Below, one piece after another: positions 5,483-5,487 of a stretch of DNA of 5,487 bases. The translations under genes were made by a program, and so were the position numbers. The notes under the pieces are model-generated. The model searched no databases. It was not told where the DNA came from and saw nothing but the letters and a program-made list of their open reading frames with translations. Source of the stretch: an uncultured Ruminococcus sp. (lineage in GTDB: Bacteria > Bacillota > Clostridia > Lachnospirales > Lachnospiraceae); the NCBI GenBank assembly GCA_900555215.1, contig USKR01000103.1, positions 1 to 5,487 of the forward strand. Direction: 5' to 3'. The stretch's first letter is position 1. Each line of letters starts with the position of its first letter.

Positions 5483-5487
5483 GATGG

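Noticed and set aside
1..5487. CRISPR array, tRNA or rRNA genes
   Set aside because: No regularly spaced direct repeats, cloverleaf pattern with a T-loop consensus, or rRNA-like conserved stretch was found on either strand.

Overview
The window reads as a piece of an anaerobic, mid-GC Firmicutes chromosome, most likely class Clostridia and possibly Lachnospiraceae. This rests on strong AGGAGG ribosome binding sites, a TTG start, a clostridial-type ECF sigma/anti-sigma pair, and a sensory-type [FeFe] hydrogenase. The genus cannot be fixed from the sequence alone.

Layout. Two operons diverge from a 370-bp intergenic region (2132-2501). Leftward runs an ECF sigma-factor gene (2131 to 1605), broken by a frameshift with an apparent small deletion in region 2. 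It is followed 16 bp later by an intact gene for a 477-residue membrane-anchored anti-sigma-like protein (1588 to 155, TTG start). A good ECF-type promoter (GCAACC-N17-CGTCTA) stands 55 bp upstream of the sigma start codon, as expected for an autoregulated ECF operon. Rightward runs a two-gene operon: a 569-residue modular [FeFe]-hydrogenase-like sensor (two ferredoxin-type clusters, H-cluster domain, a four-Cys Fe-S domain, PAS, helical tail; 2502-4211), then a SpoIIE/PP2C-type phosphatase with an unassigned C-terminal domain (4214-5389). The two genes are separated by 2 bp.

How the genes may work together. The rightward pair looks like a one-sensor/one-output module. The hydrogenase-like protein would read H2 or redox state at a modified H-cluster and pass it through its PAS and helical tail to the phosphatase, which would dephosphorylate an unknown Ser/Thr-phosphorylated partner. 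This follows from domain content and gene coupling and is not shown directly. The neighbouring sigma/anti-sigma operon appears to be decaying or misassembled at the sigma gene. A functional link between the two operons is speculative.

Non-coding structure. Both ends of the window carry one copy of a roughly 79-bp sequence in inverted orientation (59-137 and 5404-5482), sharing an exact 16-mer at the outer edge and an exact 9-mer at the inner edge. Each copy lies just 3' of the last gene of its operon. The intergenic region also holds a strongly structured segment (2281-2366) resembling an interspersed palindromic element, and a perfect 7-bp inverted repeat spanning the -10 box of the hydrogenase operon.
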